The position numbers were made by a program, and so were the translations under genes. From NCBI RefSeq assembly GCF_000813145.1, contig NZ_BAZF01000014.1, forward strand, positions 51,069-115,068: a DNA stretch of 64,000 bases, given 5' to 3'. Each line of letters opens with the position of its first letter. Positions within the stretch are counted from its first letter, which is position 1. Under the pieces are notes generated by a model. That model saw only the letters and a program-made list of their open reading frames with translations, did not search any database and had not been told where the DNA came from. Below, one piece after another: positions 1 to 9,631 of this stretch. Origin of the DNA: Geobacter sp. OR-1 (GTDB taxonomy: Bacteria; Desulfobacterota; Desulfuromonadia; Geobacterales; DSM-12255).

Positions 1-433
1 TGCTGAACGTAGTCGAAACTGCCTTGAGTTGCAGAGCAATGTAAGGAATTATCCCCAGCAGGGCAATCAGTGTCACCAGCGCTCCAAGCCACTGAGACTT
101 GCCGTAACGCGAGCTTATAAAATCGGCTATGGAAGTGATGTTGTTTTCTTTGGTTATCCTGACGATTTTTCTTAAGACAAACCACCAGGAAAAAGCGGCG
201 AGTGATGGCCCAAGGTAGATAAGGAGAAAATCCAGACCAGTTGTGGCTGCTTTGCCGACGCTGCCGTAAAATGTCCATGAAGTCGCGTAGATTGCAATGG
301 AGAGGGAATAGATGAAAGGATTGGATATTATACTCCTCCCCAGCTCTCTTCTGCCGTCGGCATAATATGCGACCATAAACAGCAGAAGAATGTAAAGGAA
401 GATCACACCTATGATAAGTTCAATGCTGAGCAT
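1..433 (-). CDS. Sodium:solute symporter-family membrane protein, N-terminal part (cut by window edge)
   Basis: The reverse strand reads from an ATG at 433 off the window edge without a stop, giving about 144 residues. They begin MLSIELIIGVIFLYILLLF and carry the phrases ATSWTFYGSVGKA and IYLGPSLAAF, typical of the first membrane helices of the solute:sodium symporter fold. The same fold forms the input half of CbrA-like sensor kinases, and this N-terminus fits that subgroup as well as a plain symporter; the part that would decide lies outside the window. The start is 8 bases after the stop of the small membrane protein gene, with an AGGAAAAAGAG ribosome site, so the two are co-transcribed. 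Confidence 0.75.
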   Translation of the reverse strand, partial: MLSIELIIGVIFLYILLLFMVAYYADGRRELGRSIISNPFIYSLSIAIYATSWTFYGSVGKAATTGLDFLLIYLGPSLAAFSWWFVLRKIVRITKENNITSIADFISSRYGKSQWLGALVTLIALLGIIPYIALQLKAVSTTFS

Positions 434-441
434 TTCAGAAC

Positions 442-690
442 TTACTCTTTTTCCTGGTCGTCACGGTGATCTATTGCCTTGGTGAATAAGACGATAACCA
501 CAATGGAAATCACCCATCCAATCATCAGATACAGATAAAGCAACGGATATCCTGAGAATTTGATCGGTTTATCGAAAATGCTGATAAACGGATAGTTCAT
601 CATTATTATCCCCAGAATAAAGAATATTACCCACGACTCCCGGAGTCGAAGGCGGAGAAGTATACTTTTCTTGACCTTGGGCCACATCAT
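442..690 (-). CDS. Small two-helix membrane protein, partner of the symporter-type protein
   Basis: This 82-residue protein has a basic N-terminus, two hydrophobic helices (about residues 18-37 and 50-70) and a charged tail ending DHRDDQEKE. Small two-helix proteins encoded just before sodium:solute symporters are a recurring arrangement, but I do not recognise a named family. The start overlaps the stop of the upstream kinase fusion gene by four bases (ATGA), and the next gene starts 8 bases on, so it is the middle gene of a three-gene operon. A second in-frame ATG directly follows the first. A role as accessory subunit of the symporter-like protein is inferred from context only. Confidence 0.7.
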   Translation of the reverse strand: MMWPKVKKSILLRLRLRESWVIFFILGIIMMNYPFISIFDKPIKFSGYPLLYLYLMIGWVISIVVIVLFTKAIDHRDDQEKE

Positions 691-2246
691 GGAATTACCC
701 CGAGCCGGGCGAGCACTGCATCAACCCCCTCCCATATCGTCCCGGAAGTTTTTACTGCCAGATAAGGCTCAGTGAGCTGATCAGGCCACTCAAAACCTGC
801 TCGAATTTGCGCGTAGATCCCCGTGCGCCCGTCGGAAAACCTGTCGGGGTGCTCCTCTCGGGCTGAAAGTCGCGTGAGAATCATCTCTTCGGAGGCATCG
901 GTAAATATCAGACAGAGAGCTGCCCCTGCAGCTGCAGCTCCCTGCCGAAACTCTTCCCGGTCGGAAACCCGGCGAAATGTCGCATCCACAATGACGCTTT
1001 TCCCGCTTTGCAAATATCCGAGAGCGCGATGCAACATCTCCCCATATGTTGCCACATCCACCTCTTGGGAATAAATACCCTGGGCAAATTCCTGATCTCT
1101 GATATTCATGGGGTTAAAGAGTTCCTTCCGCAAACGATCGGTCGAGAGAACTTCCACACCGAGCTCCCGTCCGAGATTGCGAGCCAAGGTACTTTTGCCG
1201 CTTCCTATCATGCCACCAACCATGATCAGCGTCAGCGGTAAAGCGCTACGGAGAACGTATCCCCTTGCCAGCCGGAAATAGGCGATCGAAGACTCCCGCG
1301 CAGTTTCCCTTTCGTGCTGTGAAATTGCGGCATCTCTCATCGCAAGGCCTGCAACTTTCCCCCGGACAAACGCCCTGTAAACCTTGTAAAATTCCACGAT
1401 CGGCAGGCAAGCAAAATCGCTCGTCTGTCGGCAATACTCATCTAGAAATATTCGGCCAAGATCGGAACGGAAATGGAAATCCAGGTCCATCAGCAAGAAT
1501 GCAATATCCGAAGCGGTATCGATATATCGAAAACTGGTGTTGAACTCGATGCAATCAAAGATCCAGACGTCTTCCCCAACGCATATGTTGCCGAGATGCA
1601 GGTCGCCGTCGCAATCACGAATGAATCCCCCGTCAATGCGATCGGCAAATAGTTGAGGATTCACGGTCAGGAATCGCTTTACCCATTCTTTCAATATGGC
1701 GATATCTTCACCGGAAACTGTTTCTCCGATAAATTGCGCCGCTAGATTGAAATTTTCATCCCAGGTCCGCGTAATGGAATCGGTCGCTCCAAACCTGCTT
1801 ATTTCCGCGTTCCTTTCTGTGGATAAATGAAATTGCGCCACCTTGGACGCAATATGGAGGAGATCCGTCTCTGTTACTTCACCTGTTTCCACCAGGCAAT
1901 CGAGCATTCTCTCCTCAGGGAGTCTGCGCATTTTTACTGCATAGTCTATAATCTGACCGTCTCCGGAAAACGTGGCGCCTTCGATGTTTTGCCTGACTTC
2001 CACAACGCCAAGATACACATCCGGCGACAACCGCCGATTCAATCTGACCTCTTCCTCGCAATAAAACCGCCTGCGGTCAACCGAAGTAAAATTAAGGAAT
2101 CCGAAATCAACCGGCTTTTTGATCTTATAGACATGACAATCCGTAAAGAAGAGATAGGAGATATGAGTCTGCCTTAAAGCAACTTTCTGCGTGAAGTCAT
2201 CAAAGGCTTCTGGCCGCAACAGCGATTGAAGAAGAATGTGGTCCAT
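687..2246 (-). CDS. Bifunctional APH-like phosphotransferase / P-loop kinase fusion protein
   Basis: The 519-residue product joins an aminoglycoside-phosphotransferase-like domain (about residues 1-320) to a P-loop kinase domain (about 335-515). The first carries a Brenner-like motif, GDLHLGN, near residue 214, followed by the metal-site phrase FDCIEFN. The second has Walker A GGMIGSGKS near residue 345 and resembles the small-molecule or zeta-toxin-like kinases of COG0645. The fusion is widespread; the substrate is unknown and antibiotic resistance should not be assumed. I chose the ATG at 2246 because GGAG lies five bases upstream; an ATG at 2300 has no ribosome site. It is the first gene of the operon with the small membrane protein and the symporter-like protein. 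Confidence 0.8.
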   Translation of the reverse strand: MDHILLQSLLRPEAFDDFTQKVALRQTHISYLFFTDCHVYKIKKPVDFGFLNFTSVDRRRFYCEEEVRLNRRLSPDVYLGVVEVRQNIEGATFSGDGQIIDYAVKMRRLPEERMLDCLVETGEVTETDLLHIASKVAQFHLSTERNAEISRFGATDSITRTWDENFNLAAQFIGETVSGEDIAILKEWVKRFLTVNPQLFADRIDGGFIRDCDGDLHLGNICVGEDVWIFDCIEFNTSFRYIDTASDIAFLLMDLDFHFRSDLGRIFLDEYCRQTSDFACLPIVEFYKVYRAFVRGKVAGLAMRDAAISQHERETARESSIAYFRLARGYVLRSALPLTLIMVGGMIGSGKSTLARNLGRELGVEVLSTDRLRKELFNPMNIRDQEFAQGIYSQEVDVATYGEMLHRALGYLQSGKSVIVDATFRRVSDREEFRQGAAAAGAALCLIFTDASEEMILTRLSAREEHPDRFSDGRTGIYAQIRAGFEWPDQLTEPYLAVKTSGTIWEGVDAVLARLGVIP

Positions 2247-2496
2247 TCCCTCTCCGCAATAATTAAAATTGACTGCTGGAACTTTAGCATACGGCTCCAT
2301 AAAGGCAAGCTTGACGCGGAGTTATTTGATTTGACGCCCCTATATAATTATGCTATTTTTTTCTTTTATGAAAAGGGATGATTTTTCGCCCAGTTCCCCT
2401 TCTCGTCTAATTTATTTCCATATAAAACGTAACGGCTCATCGGATCTCAAGTCATACGGATTTGGGTTCCCGGACAATATTTTTTCAGGTTACCAG

Positions 2497-4206
2497 ATGA
2501 TACCAACCAGAATTCTTGCCATCCTTGTCGTGAGCGCCATTTTACCCGCCTGCGCCACAACAAAGCCGGTTCCCATAGCCAATACTCCACGTAACCATGC
2601 CTACATAGCCGATTCTCGGGCAATGTATCTTTTCTCGCAAGCCCGGATAAGTACCATTGAAGGTGACTATGAAGGCGCTCTCGCACTGCTCAGGGCTGCG
2701 GCAGAGAGTGATCCTCAGGGAGTGTACATTCATACCTCAATGGCCGGTGTATACCTTAAAATGAACAACCTCCCGGCAGCACTCGAAGAATGCGAAAACG
2801 CCATTGGTATTGATCCGAAAAATTTCCAAGCACACCAGTTGGCAGGCAATATCCTCGCCGCCATGAAACGGGATAAAGAGGCGGCTGAACAGTTCAAACA
2901 GGCTATTGAAATTAACGACAAGAAAGAAGAGCTATACCTGCATCTTGCAGTTTCATACGTAAAATCATTCGAATATGAAGAAGCTGTAAACATCCTAAAG
3001 AAGCTCATCGCCGTCGCTCCCGACAATGCCTTCGGATATTACTACCTTGGCAAGGCTTACGATCAGATGAAACTCCATCGCGAATCGCCCCAGTATTATC
3101 GGAAGGCGATCGAACTCAAGCCGGATTTTGACCAGGCAAGGATCGATCTTGCCGTCTCCCTCGAATCTCAAGGACTTACAGGCGAAGCAATTGCGGCATA
3201 TCGGGAACTCCTTGAAGAGAACCCCAAGAATTCATCTATTTCCCAGCATCTGATTCAACTGCTTATTCAGCAGCGAAGGCTCGAAGATGCCTTGACACTG
3301 CTAAAAAAGTTTGACGAAAACAATCTAATGGGGCTGGAGACAAAGAGAAAAATCGGCCTTATAAATCTCGAACTCGAACGATACGACGAAGCAATCAGCA
3401 TTTTTGAAACAATCCTCAAGCAGGAACCAGAGGCGCACCAGATCCGTTATTATATCGGCAACGCTTACGAAGAGAAGGGAAACCGTGACCAGGCAATTGC
3501 CGAATACTCGAAAATCCCTCCAACAGCCTTCAACTACTTTGAAGCAGTTGGACATATTGCTTTCCTGTACCGCGACAAAGGTGATGTAGAGTTCGCAATT
3601 TCATACCTGAAAGAGATCATCAGCCGCAGGCCGGAACGTCTTGAACCATACCTGTTTCTTTCTGGAATTTATGAGTCGCAGAACAGGTTCAAAGATGGCT
3701 TGGCAATCCTTACCGGCATAGAAGCCAAGTTTCCCGACGATCCGGCACTCCAGTTCCGCCTGGGAGTCCTTTTTGACAAGCAGGGGGAAAAGCATGAATC
3801 AATCGCCCGGATGAAACGAGTCCTTGCTCTGACCCCGGATGATCCTCAGGCACTCAACTATCTCGGTTATACATATGCAGAAATGGGTGAATCCCTGGAA
3901 GAGGGGTTGCAACTTTTAAAGAAAGCCAACTCGATACGTCCCGACGACGGCTTCATTATGGACAGTCTCGGCTGGATTTACTTCAAGCTGAAAAAATATG
4001 ACGATGCCATTATTTACCTGGAAAAAGCCTATGAGATTGTTGACGATGACGCCACCATCATGAGCCACCTTGCCGATGCTTATGCGGCAAAGCGCGACTA
4101 TAAGCACGCGCTGGAACTTTTCCGCAGGGTTCTGAAACTAGATTCTGAAAACCACTATGCTGCGGAGAAGATCCGGAAGATCAAAATGGAGACCGGCGAG
4201 AAATGA
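2497..4206 (+). CDS. TPR-repeat lipoprotein
   Basis: The 569-residue product begins MIPTRILAILVVSAILPAC, a short lipoprotein signal with the lipidated Cys at the end of that phrase, followed by an almost continuous array of tetratricopeptide repeats with the usual alternation (for example LAYLK-like helices, PDDPQALNYLGYTYAEMG, RPDDGFIMDSLGWIYFKL). The frame is open further upstream to 2350, but the extension lacks a ribosome site and would bury the signal peptide, so 2497 is preferred. TPR lipoproteins usually scaffold envelope protein complexes. The stop overlaps the start of the solute-binding protein gene by four bases, so the two are translationally coupled, which suggests a link to that uptake system. 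Confidence 0.85.
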   Translation: MIPTRILAILVVSAILPACATTKPVPIANTPRNHAYIADSRAMYLFSQARISTIEGDYEGALALLRAAAESDPQGVYIHTSMAGVYLKMNNLPAALEECENAIGIDPKNFQAHQLAGNILAAMKRDKEAAEQFKQAIEINDKKEELYLHLAVSYVKSFEYEEAVNILKKLIAVAPDNAFGYYYLGKAYDQMKLHRESPQYYRKAIELKPDFDQARIDLAVSLESQGLTGEAIAAYRELLEENPKNSSISQHLIQLLIQQRRLEDALTLLKKFDENNLMGLETKRKIGLINLELERYDEAISIFETILKQEPEAHQIRYYIGNAYEEKGNRDQAIAEYSKIPPTAFNYFEAVGHIAFLYRDKGDVEFAISYLKEIISRRPERLEPYLFLSGIYESQNRFKDGLAILTGIEAKFPDDPALQFRLGVLFDKQGEKHESIARMKRVLALTPDDPQALNYLGYTYAEMGESLEEGLQLLKKANSIRPDDGFIMDSLGWIYFKLKKYDDAIIYLEKAYEIVDDDATIMSHLADAYAAKRDYKHALELFRRVLKLDSENHYAAEKIRKIKMETGEK

Positions 4207-5813
4207 ACCGCTGGTGGGCTTTATGCCTGCTGACGATCGCTTCTTTACTTGGATGCGTAGCAGAATCCGATCATCCGCGTGCAACAAGCAACTCTGGTCC
4301 CCCTGCTTACGGAGACAACCTGATTGTTGGCACAATAGGCGAACCTTCCAACCTGATTCCCATTCTTGCATCTGATTCAGCATCTCATGATGTCGCAGGT
4401 CTAATATATAATGGCTTATTAAAATACGACAAAAACCTCCAGCTTGTTGGGGATTTGGCAGAATCATGGCAGATTTCCAAAGACGGTCTCACTATCACCT
4501 TTCATCTGCGGAAAGGGATTAAATGGCATGACGGAGTCGAATTCAGCTCCCGCGACGTCATGTACACCTACCGAGTTACCATTGACCCCAAAACGCCCAC
4601 TGCTTACGCAGAGGACTTCAAACAGGTAAAGAGCGCCTCAGCCCCTGATCCCTATACTTTCAGAGTAACGTACGACAAGCCGTTTGCTCCCGCCCTGGCA
4701 TCCTGGGGGATGAATATTCTGCCTTCCCACCTCCTAGAGGGAAAAGATATTACAAAGAGCCCACTATCCCGTAAACCGGTCGGCACCGGCCCGTTCCGTT
4801 TCAAGGAATGGATTGCGGGACAACGCGTTGTCCTCGATGCCAACCGGGACTACTTTGAGGGCCGTCCATATATAGATCATTACACCTACCGGATCATTCC
4901 GGACAATTCAACTATGTATATGGAGCTGAAAGCCGGAGGCATCGACATGATGGGGCTCACTCCGGTGCAGTACCAAAGGCAGACAAACTCAAAGGACTTC
5001 CTCGTCCGCTTTTCCAAGTACCGGTACCCCTCCTCGTCTTATGTCTATCTCGGTTTCAACCTGAGGCACCCACTTTTTTCGGACAAAAGGATCAGGCAAG
5101 CAATAACCGCGGCCATAAACAAGGACGAGATCATTCACGGCGCGCTCCTCGGTATGGGACAAACGGCCCATGGCCCGTTCAAACCAGGCACATGGGCCGA
5201 CAACCCCGGACAAAAGGATATCCCTTACGATCCGAGCCTCTCGATCAAGCTTCTTGCAGAAGCAGGCTGGCAGATGAACAGCGATGGGAAGCTTATTAAG
5301 AACGGAAAACCGTTTCAATTCACGATACTTACCAACCAGGGGAATGATGTCAGGCTCAAGACTGCCCAAATCATACAGCAACGGCTAAAACGGATCGGGA
5401 TCGAAGTTAAAATCAGAGTGGTAGAGTGGGCTTCGCTGCTTTCCCAGTTCATAGACAAGGGGAATTTTGAAGCATTGGTCATGGGCTGGACAATTACTCC
5501 GGACCCCGACCTTTTTGACGTTTGGCACTCAAGCAAGACCGGCCCAAAGGAGTTGAACTTCGTCGGATATAAAAACCAGGAGGTAGACCGGCTAATCGAG
5601 CAGGGCAGAAGCACCTTTGATCAGGAAAAGCGCAAACAATGCTACTACAGGATACAGGAGATCCTTGTGGAAGACCAGCCATACTCATTCCTATACGTCC
5701 CCGATGCCCTTCCTGTAGTGAGCTCGAGGTTCAAAGGGATAGAGCCGGCGCCGGCCGGCATTTCGTACAATCTGATCAAGTGGTATGTACCTAAAGTGGA
5801 GCAAGCTCACTAA
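4203..5813 (+). CDS. Oligopeptide-type ABC transporter solute-binding lipoprotein
   Basis: This 536-residue protein has a lipoprotein signal ([18 protein letters not shown]) and the family 5 extracellular solute-binding fold used for peptides, nickel and related ligands. Recognisable elements are [23 protein letters not shown] near the mature N-terminus (quoted here only as its opening phrase NLIPILAS), [22 protein letters not shown], and the C-terminal WTITPDPD. It would capture substrate outside the inner membrane and deliver it to the permease encoded next, whose ATG overlaps this stop by one base. The ligand cannot be read from sequence. Confidence 0.9.
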   Translation: MNRWWALCLLTIASLLGCVAESDHPRATSNSGPPAYGDNLIVGTIGEPSNLIPILASDSASHDVAGLIYNGLLKYDKNLQLVGDLAESWQISKDGLTITFHLRKGIKWHDGVEFSSRDVMYTYRVTIDPKTPTAYAEDFKQVKSASAPDPYTFRVTYDKPFAPALASWGMNILPSHLLEGKDITKSPLSRKPVGTGPFRFKEWIAGQRVVLDANRDYFEGRPYIDHYTYRIIPDNSTMYMELKAGGIDMMGLTPVQYQRQTNSKDFLVRFSKYRYPSSSYVYLGFNLRHPLFSDKRIRQAITAAINKDEIIHGALLGMGQTAHGPFKPGTWADNPGQKDIPYDPSLSIKLLAEAGWQMNSDGKLIKNGKPFQFTILTNQGNDVRLKTAQIIQQRLKRIGIEVKIRVVEWASLLSQFIDKGNFEALVMGWTITPDPDLFDVWHSSKTGPKELNFVGYKNQEVDRLIEQGRSTFDQEKRKQCYYRIQEILVEDQPYSFLYVPDALPVVSSRFKGIEPAPAGISYNLIKWYVPKVEQAH

Positions 5814-6793
5814 TGGTTCACTATCTATGCAAACGCATCCTCATGCTTTTGCCCCTGATGCTTGGGATCACCCTGATCACATTTGTTGTCATTCATCTGG
5901 CACCCGGAGAGCCGGTGGAGATGCAGATGGCAATGAATCCGAAAGTTTCGGCAAAAGCAAGAGAACGGATGCGTGAATTCTACGGCCTGGACAAGCCTCT
6001 ACATATTCAGTACGCAAACTGGCTCGGCAGGCTTGCGCATATGGACTTCGGCAGATCATTTGCTCCGGATAACCGGCCGGTTATTGACAAAATCAAGGAA
6101 AGACTGCCGATTACAATTTCTCTGAATCTAGTTGCACTGATCATTGAATTCGGCCTAGCTATTCCGATCGGAATTATGGCTGCTGTAAATCGGGATTCCC
6201 TGCTGGATAAAGGGATTACCATTTTTGTTTTTCTTGGATTTGCAGTGCCGACATTTTGGCTGGCGTTGCTGCTCATGTATCTATTCGGTGTCAAACTTAA
6301 CTGGCTTCCGATTTCAGGGTTACATAGCCTGGGGAGTGAACAATGGGGCGCTTTACAGAGATTCTGGGACATGATGAAGCATTTGGTTCTACCGCTTGCC
6401 ATTGCGTCATTTGGAAGCCTTGCAGGCCTTTCCCGTTTCATGCGTTCAACAATGCTGGAAGTTATCGGGCAGGACTACATCACTACTGCGAGGGCAAAAG
6501 GACTTAACGAGCGAACCGTTATCCTTCGTCACGGGCTCAGAAATGCGCTGCTGCCGGTCATAACCCTTCTTGGTTTCTCTCTTCCGGGCCTTATCGGCGG
6601 AAGCGTCATATTTGAAACCATCTATGCAATTCCAGGGATGGGACAGCTTTTCTACATGGGGGTCATGGCGCGTGACTATCCTCTTGTGATGGGAATTCTC
6701 GTCATTGGGGCTGGGTTGACACTGGTGGGAAACCTGCTGGCCGATATCGCATATGCGTTTGCAGACCCGAGAATAAGGACAGGAAAGAACTAG
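5813..6793 (+). CDS. DppB-type ABC transporter permease
   Basis: The 326-residue protein starts [19 protein letters not shown] and shows about six transmembrane helices, with the conserved N-terminal motif [10 protein letters not shown], the family phrase [18 protein letters not shown], and the cytoplasmic EAA-type loop [26 protein letters not shown] read in part near residues 220-245. This is the first of the two permeases that normally pair in peptide or nickel importers. No second permease (DppC) and no ATPase (DppD/F) follow; the next gene is convergent. Partners must lie elsewhere, or the operon was trimmed. Confidence 0.9.
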   Translation: MVHYLCKRILMLLPLMLGITLITFVVIHLAPGEPVEMQMAMNPKVSAKARERMREFYGLDKPLHIQYANWLGRLAHMDFGRSFAPDNRPVIDKIKERLPITISLNLVALIIEFGLAIPIGIMAAVNRDSLLDKGITIFVFLGFAVPTFWLALLLMYLFGVKLNWLPISGLHSLGSEQWGALQRFWDMMKHLVLPLAIASFGSLAGLSRFMRSTMLEVIGQDYITTARAKGLNERTVILRHGLRNALLPVITLLGFSLPGLIGGSVIFETIYAIPGMGQLFYMGVMARDYPLVMGILVIGAGLTLVGNLLADIAYAFADPRIRTGKN

Positions 6794-7076
6794 CAGTTAA
6801 ATGAATCTTACTAACACAGTAAAACATGGAATTAGTGTTTTGTACCCTCATCCTTGCTAGGCACTTTTTCTTTGACAACATAGACCTGCGACGTTCCTGT
6901 CCTGCGTAGGAATTTTCCTGATAGAGTGGTTTGCCACGAAACGAGGCGGCCGGAACAGTGATCCAACCATCGCTGCGACGAAACGCAACAATTTCCCCGG
7001 ACGCTATACTCGACTCAAGATGCTCCTCTTCAATGAATCTCTCACCACCTAGGTTGTCACGAACCTGTATATACAC
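6702..7076 (-). CDS. Small protein with GSGW-like/ERR core, run-on C-terminus
   Basis: A GTG at 7076 has a clear ribosome site (AGGAG, 7084-7088) at suitable spacing and opens a 124-residue frame. The first 65 residues ([19 protein letters not shown], then [11 protein letters not shown] and SYAGQERR) resemble short Geobacter proteins that carry an acidic start, an FRRSxGW core and end in a Y-G-x-ERR motif; I recall these only as unnamed hypothetical proteins. Here the frame does not stop after ERR but continues 58 more residues into the 3' end of the convergent permease gene, overlapping it by 92 bases. In the neighbouring frame a stop occurs about 18 codons after the ERR region (around 6830), so a frameshift that removed the original stop is possible. 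Function unknown. Confidence 0.55.
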   Translation of the reverse strand: MYIQVRDNLGGERFIEEEHLESSIASGEIVAFRRSDGWITVPAASFRGKPLYQENSYAGQERRRSMLSKKKCLARMRVQNTNSMFYCVSKIHLTASSFLSLFSGLQTHMRYRPAGFPPVSTQPQ

Positions 7077-7148
7077 GGCGAATCTCCTAGGCAATATTTT
7101 CTGATAAAAGTATATGGGGGAAAGGGTATATGTCAATATTGTTTTACA

Positions 7149-8312
7149 TTAATGGGATCTTCTAGTCCCTACGAATTCAAGCGTCTTTTGTGCCTGGTCA
7201 AGCCCCTGTTCAGCCGCTTTTTGAAACCATGAGAGCGCTTCTATTTTGTTTTGCTTTACTCCCAAACCGTTGTAGTACATCAGTCCTAGATGAAACTGCG
7301 CAATATCAAGCCCTTGCTCTGCTGCTTTTTTATACCACTTGAAAGCCTCTTTGCGGTCTTGTTTTACCCCGTCTCCTTTGTCATACATCAGTCCTAAGGC
7401 AAATTGAGCTTCGTCAAAACCTTGTTCAGCCGCCTTTCGATACCATTTGAGAGCTGATTTTCTGTCCTGCGGGACTAGTGTTCCCTTTATTAATATGAGC
7501 CCGACAGCATACTGAGCATCCGCTACCCCGCGCTCAGCAGCCTTGCGATACCACTTGAACGCCTCTTTCGGATCATGTGAAATCCCGTCGCCACGATCAT
7601 AAAGCAGACCTAAGTTATACTGGGCTCTGGCATAACCTTGGTCTGCCGCTTTGCGATACCACTTGAACGCCTCCTTTTTGTCTTGAGCAATTCCATCACC
7701 CTTGTCATAGAGGACGCCAAGCTGGTATTGAGCTCTAGCAAGACCTTGCTCGGCAGCTTTGTGGTACCAATACGCCGCTTTCTCCTTGTTCTGATCTACC
7801 CCTTCTCCGGAGTCATATTTCAGGCTTAAATTAAGCTGGGCATTGGCATGCCCCTGATCCGCAGCTTTCTGATACCAGCGGACCGCCTCAGTTTTGTCTT
7901 GTTTTACCCCATCACCGCGCTCATACATCTGGGCCAGAGTAAACTGAGCATCCGCTAGCCCTTGATCAGCTGCTTTCTTATACCATTTTGCCGCCTCTTT
8001 CTTATCCTGTTTGACCTCTTCACCAATGGAGTAAAAAAGACCGAGTGTCGTTTGTGCCCTCGCATACCCGAGTTCAGCAGACTTTCGATACCATTTTACC
8101 GCCTCTCTGCGATCCTGCCTGACGCCTTTGCCATTTGAATACATCTGCCCAACCTGGAACAGAGATCTGGCGCTACCGTCGGTCCGGAATTCTCTTATTG
8201 CGGTTGCATAATCCCCTTCGTTATATGCCTTTTGAGCGGAGTTAAAATCCGCAAAAACGGTCTGCGCGACCAAAGTTATGACAATGCCAATTAACCCAGA
8301 TTTATAGAACAT
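7149..8312 (-). CDS. Exported Sel1-like repeat protein
   Basis: The 387-residue product has a signal peptide (MFYKSGLIGIVITLVAQTVFA) and then roughly nine or ten Sel1-type repeats of 36 residues with the consensus A-WY-KAA-QG-A-AQ-LG-MY--G-GV-QD. Such proteins are solenoid scaffolds for protein-protein contacts in the periplasm. The ATG at 8312 is preceded by AGGGAG at good spacing and sits exactly before the signal peptide; the frame is open further upstream to 8420 without support. The gene stands alone, 72 bases after the small GTG-start gene on the same strand. The partner is unknown. Confidence 0.85.
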   Translation of the reverse strand: MFYKSGLIGIVITLVAQTVFADFNSAQKAYNEGDYATAIREFRTDGSARSLFQVGQMYSNGKGVRQDRREAVKWYRKSAELGYARAQTTLGLFYSIGEEVKQDKKEAAKWYKKAADQGLADAQFTLAQMYERGDGVKQDKTEAVRWYQKAADQGHANAQLNLSLKYDSGEGVDQNKEKAAYWYHKAAEQGLARAQYQLGVLYDKGDGIAQDKKEAFKWYRKAADQGYARAQYNLGLLYDRGDGISHDPKEAFKWYRKAAERGVADAQYAVGLILIKGTLVPQDRKSALKWYRKAAEQGFDEAQFALGLMYDKGDGVKQDRKEAFKWYKKAAEQGLDIAQFHLGLMYYNGLGVKQNKIEALSWFQKAAEQGLDQAQKTLEFVGTRRSH

Positions 8313-8432
8313 TGAATACTCCCTTTTTTGCAAATTCTCGCAATAATAACCTGACTGAATTTCAGCAACAACAGGAATTTGATTTATGCAATGTTTCCAA
8401 ATAAATATAAAGGATACCATTCCCTGACAACC

Positions 8433-8461
8433 TTGACAGATTCAGGGTATTTCGGTATAAG
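8433..8461 (+). promoter_or_regulatory. Sigma-70 promoter for yggT-divIVA cluster
   Basis: TTGACA at 8433-8438 and TATAAG at 8456-8461 are separated by 17 bases, and lie 38 bases before the yggT start. Seen directly; activity is inferred. Confidence 0.6.
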
Positions 8462-8498
8462 GGTGCAAGCTGTTTGACCTTCCGGATACGGGACATAT

Positions 8499-8810
8499 AT
8501 GTTTATCATTGCTAATTTCCTTAAGGCAGTCGCCAGTATCGCCGACACCATCCTAACGATTTACATGTATGTACTGATTGCTCGGGCCATCCTTTCCTGG
8601 GTAAATCCTGATCCGTACAACCCAATAGTAAATTTTCTTTATCGAGCAACAGAACCTTTGCTTCAGAGGGTTCGCAGAGTGCTTCCCAACACCGGCGGTC
8701 TTGATCTGTCACCACTGATGATCCTGCTGGCGATATTTTTTATCCAGAAATTCATTATCGCATCTCTTTTTGAACTTGCCGACCGAATGAAATTCGGTAT
8801 GGGGGTCTGA
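8499..8810 (+). CDS. yggT: YggT family integral membrane protein
   Basis: The 103-residue protein contains the family phrases YVLIARAILSWVNPDPYNP and PNTGGLDLSPLMILL, with two hydrophobic helices flanking an amphipathic loop. YggT (YlmG) proteins are linked to membrane organisation, osmotic tolerance and, in Gram-positives and plastids, to division or nucleoid positioning; the molecular role is not settled. It is followed two bases later by a DivIVA-like gene, the same yggT-divIVA order known from ylm clusters of other bacteria. Confidence 0.9.
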   Translation: MFIIANFLKAVASIADTILTIYMYVLIARAILSWVNPDPYNPIVNFLYRATEPLLQRVRRVLPNTGGLDLSPLMILLAIFFIQKFIIASLFELADRMKFGMGV

Positions 8811-8812
8811 AC

Positions 8813-9262
8813 ATGCAGATATCGCCGTTGGACATTCAACAGCAACAGTTTAAAGGAAAGATGATAGGTGGGCTTGATCCTGACGACGTCGATTCATTTC
8901 TGCAACAGGTATCTCAAGAGATGGAGAGGCTGATCCGGGAAAATTCTGAATTAAAAGAACAATGCCGCAAATCGACTTTCGAAATGGACGATCTGCGCCA
9001 GCGGGAAACCAACCTACGTGAGACAATGCTTGCCGCACAAAAAATAACTGAAGAGATGAAAGCAAATGCCCAGAAGGAAGCGACTCTTCTTATATCTGAG
9101 GCTGAAATCAAAGCTGAACGAATTCTTGCCGACGCCGAAAACCGACTTTTGCAACTAAACACCCAAATTCAGGATCTTCGTCGCGAAAAACTCCAGTTTG
9201 AAACATCATTCAAATCCATTCTTGAAAACCATCTTAAACTCCTCAACACCAATGTCGAATGA
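8813..9262 (+). CDS. DivIVA domain protein
   Basis: The N-terminus (ISPLDIQQQQFKGKMIGG then LDPDDVDSFLQQVSQEMERL) is the DivIVA membrane-binding and dimerisation head, and residues 30 to 130 form a continuous coiled coil rich in Glu, Lys and Ala. At 149 residues it is a short member. DivIVA proteins sense curved membranes at poles and septa and recruit other factors. It lies between yggT (gap of two bases) and yggU (overlap of 11 bases), which argues for a single operon and a cell-envelope or division role. Confidence 0.85.
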   Translation: MQISPLDIQQQQFKGKMIGGLDPDDVDSFLQQVSQEMERLIRENSELKEQCRKSTFEMDDLRQRETNLRETMLAAQKITEEMKANAQKEATLLISEAEIKAERILADAENRLLQLNTQIQDLRREKLQFETSFKSILENHLKLLNTNVE

Positions 9263-9596
9263 TTTAGCAAAACCTCCATTGAATGTCACTTCCACCGGCG
9301 AAGGAGCGACATTTTTAGTACATGTTCAACCACGCGCAAGCAGAATGGAAATAAGCGGCATCCAAGGGGATGGGCTCAAAATTCGACTCACGTCGCCACC
9401 GGTTGATGATGCCGCAAATCGTCAACTGGAAGAATTCATTGCCAAGACGCTCGGCATCGCCAAATCAAAGGTATCTGTAATTTCCGGGGCAAAATCCCGA
9501 CAAAAGCGCCTGCTTGTTCGTGGCACTGATGCAGAAACCGTTGCTTTAATTTTAATGAACAGCCTTGACAAAACCGTATCCAAATCACTATATTAA
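9252..9596 (+). CDS. yggU: DUF167 / YggU family protein
   Basis: The 114-residue protein carries the DUF167 signature: VQPRASRMEISG, then LKIRLTSPPVDDAANRQL and KSKVSVISGAKSRQKRL. The structure of this small alpha/beta family is known but its function is not. The chosen ATG at 9252 lies inside the end of the divIVA gene; an upstream start at 9198 would add an extension unlike the family. It completes the yggT-divIVA-yggU cluster. Confidence 0.85.
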   Translation: MSNDLAKPPLNVTSTGEGATFLVHVQPRASRMEISGIQGDGLKIRLTSPPVDDAANRQLEEFIAKTLGIAKSKVSVISGAKSRQKRLLVRGTDAETVALILMNSLDKTVSKSLY

Positions 9597-9631
9597 TCAA
9601 AGATAAACGTTTCAAAGGAGGACCATGAATA

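Noticed and set aside
687..2246. Aminoglycoside resistance gene
   Set aside because: The APH-like domain is fused to a P-loop kinase in a widespread housekeeping family with no link to resistance and sits in a native operon.
7149..8312. DNA tandem repeat or CRISPR-like array
   Set aside because: The 108-base periodicity reflects protein-level Sel1 repeats of 36 residues with diverged codons.
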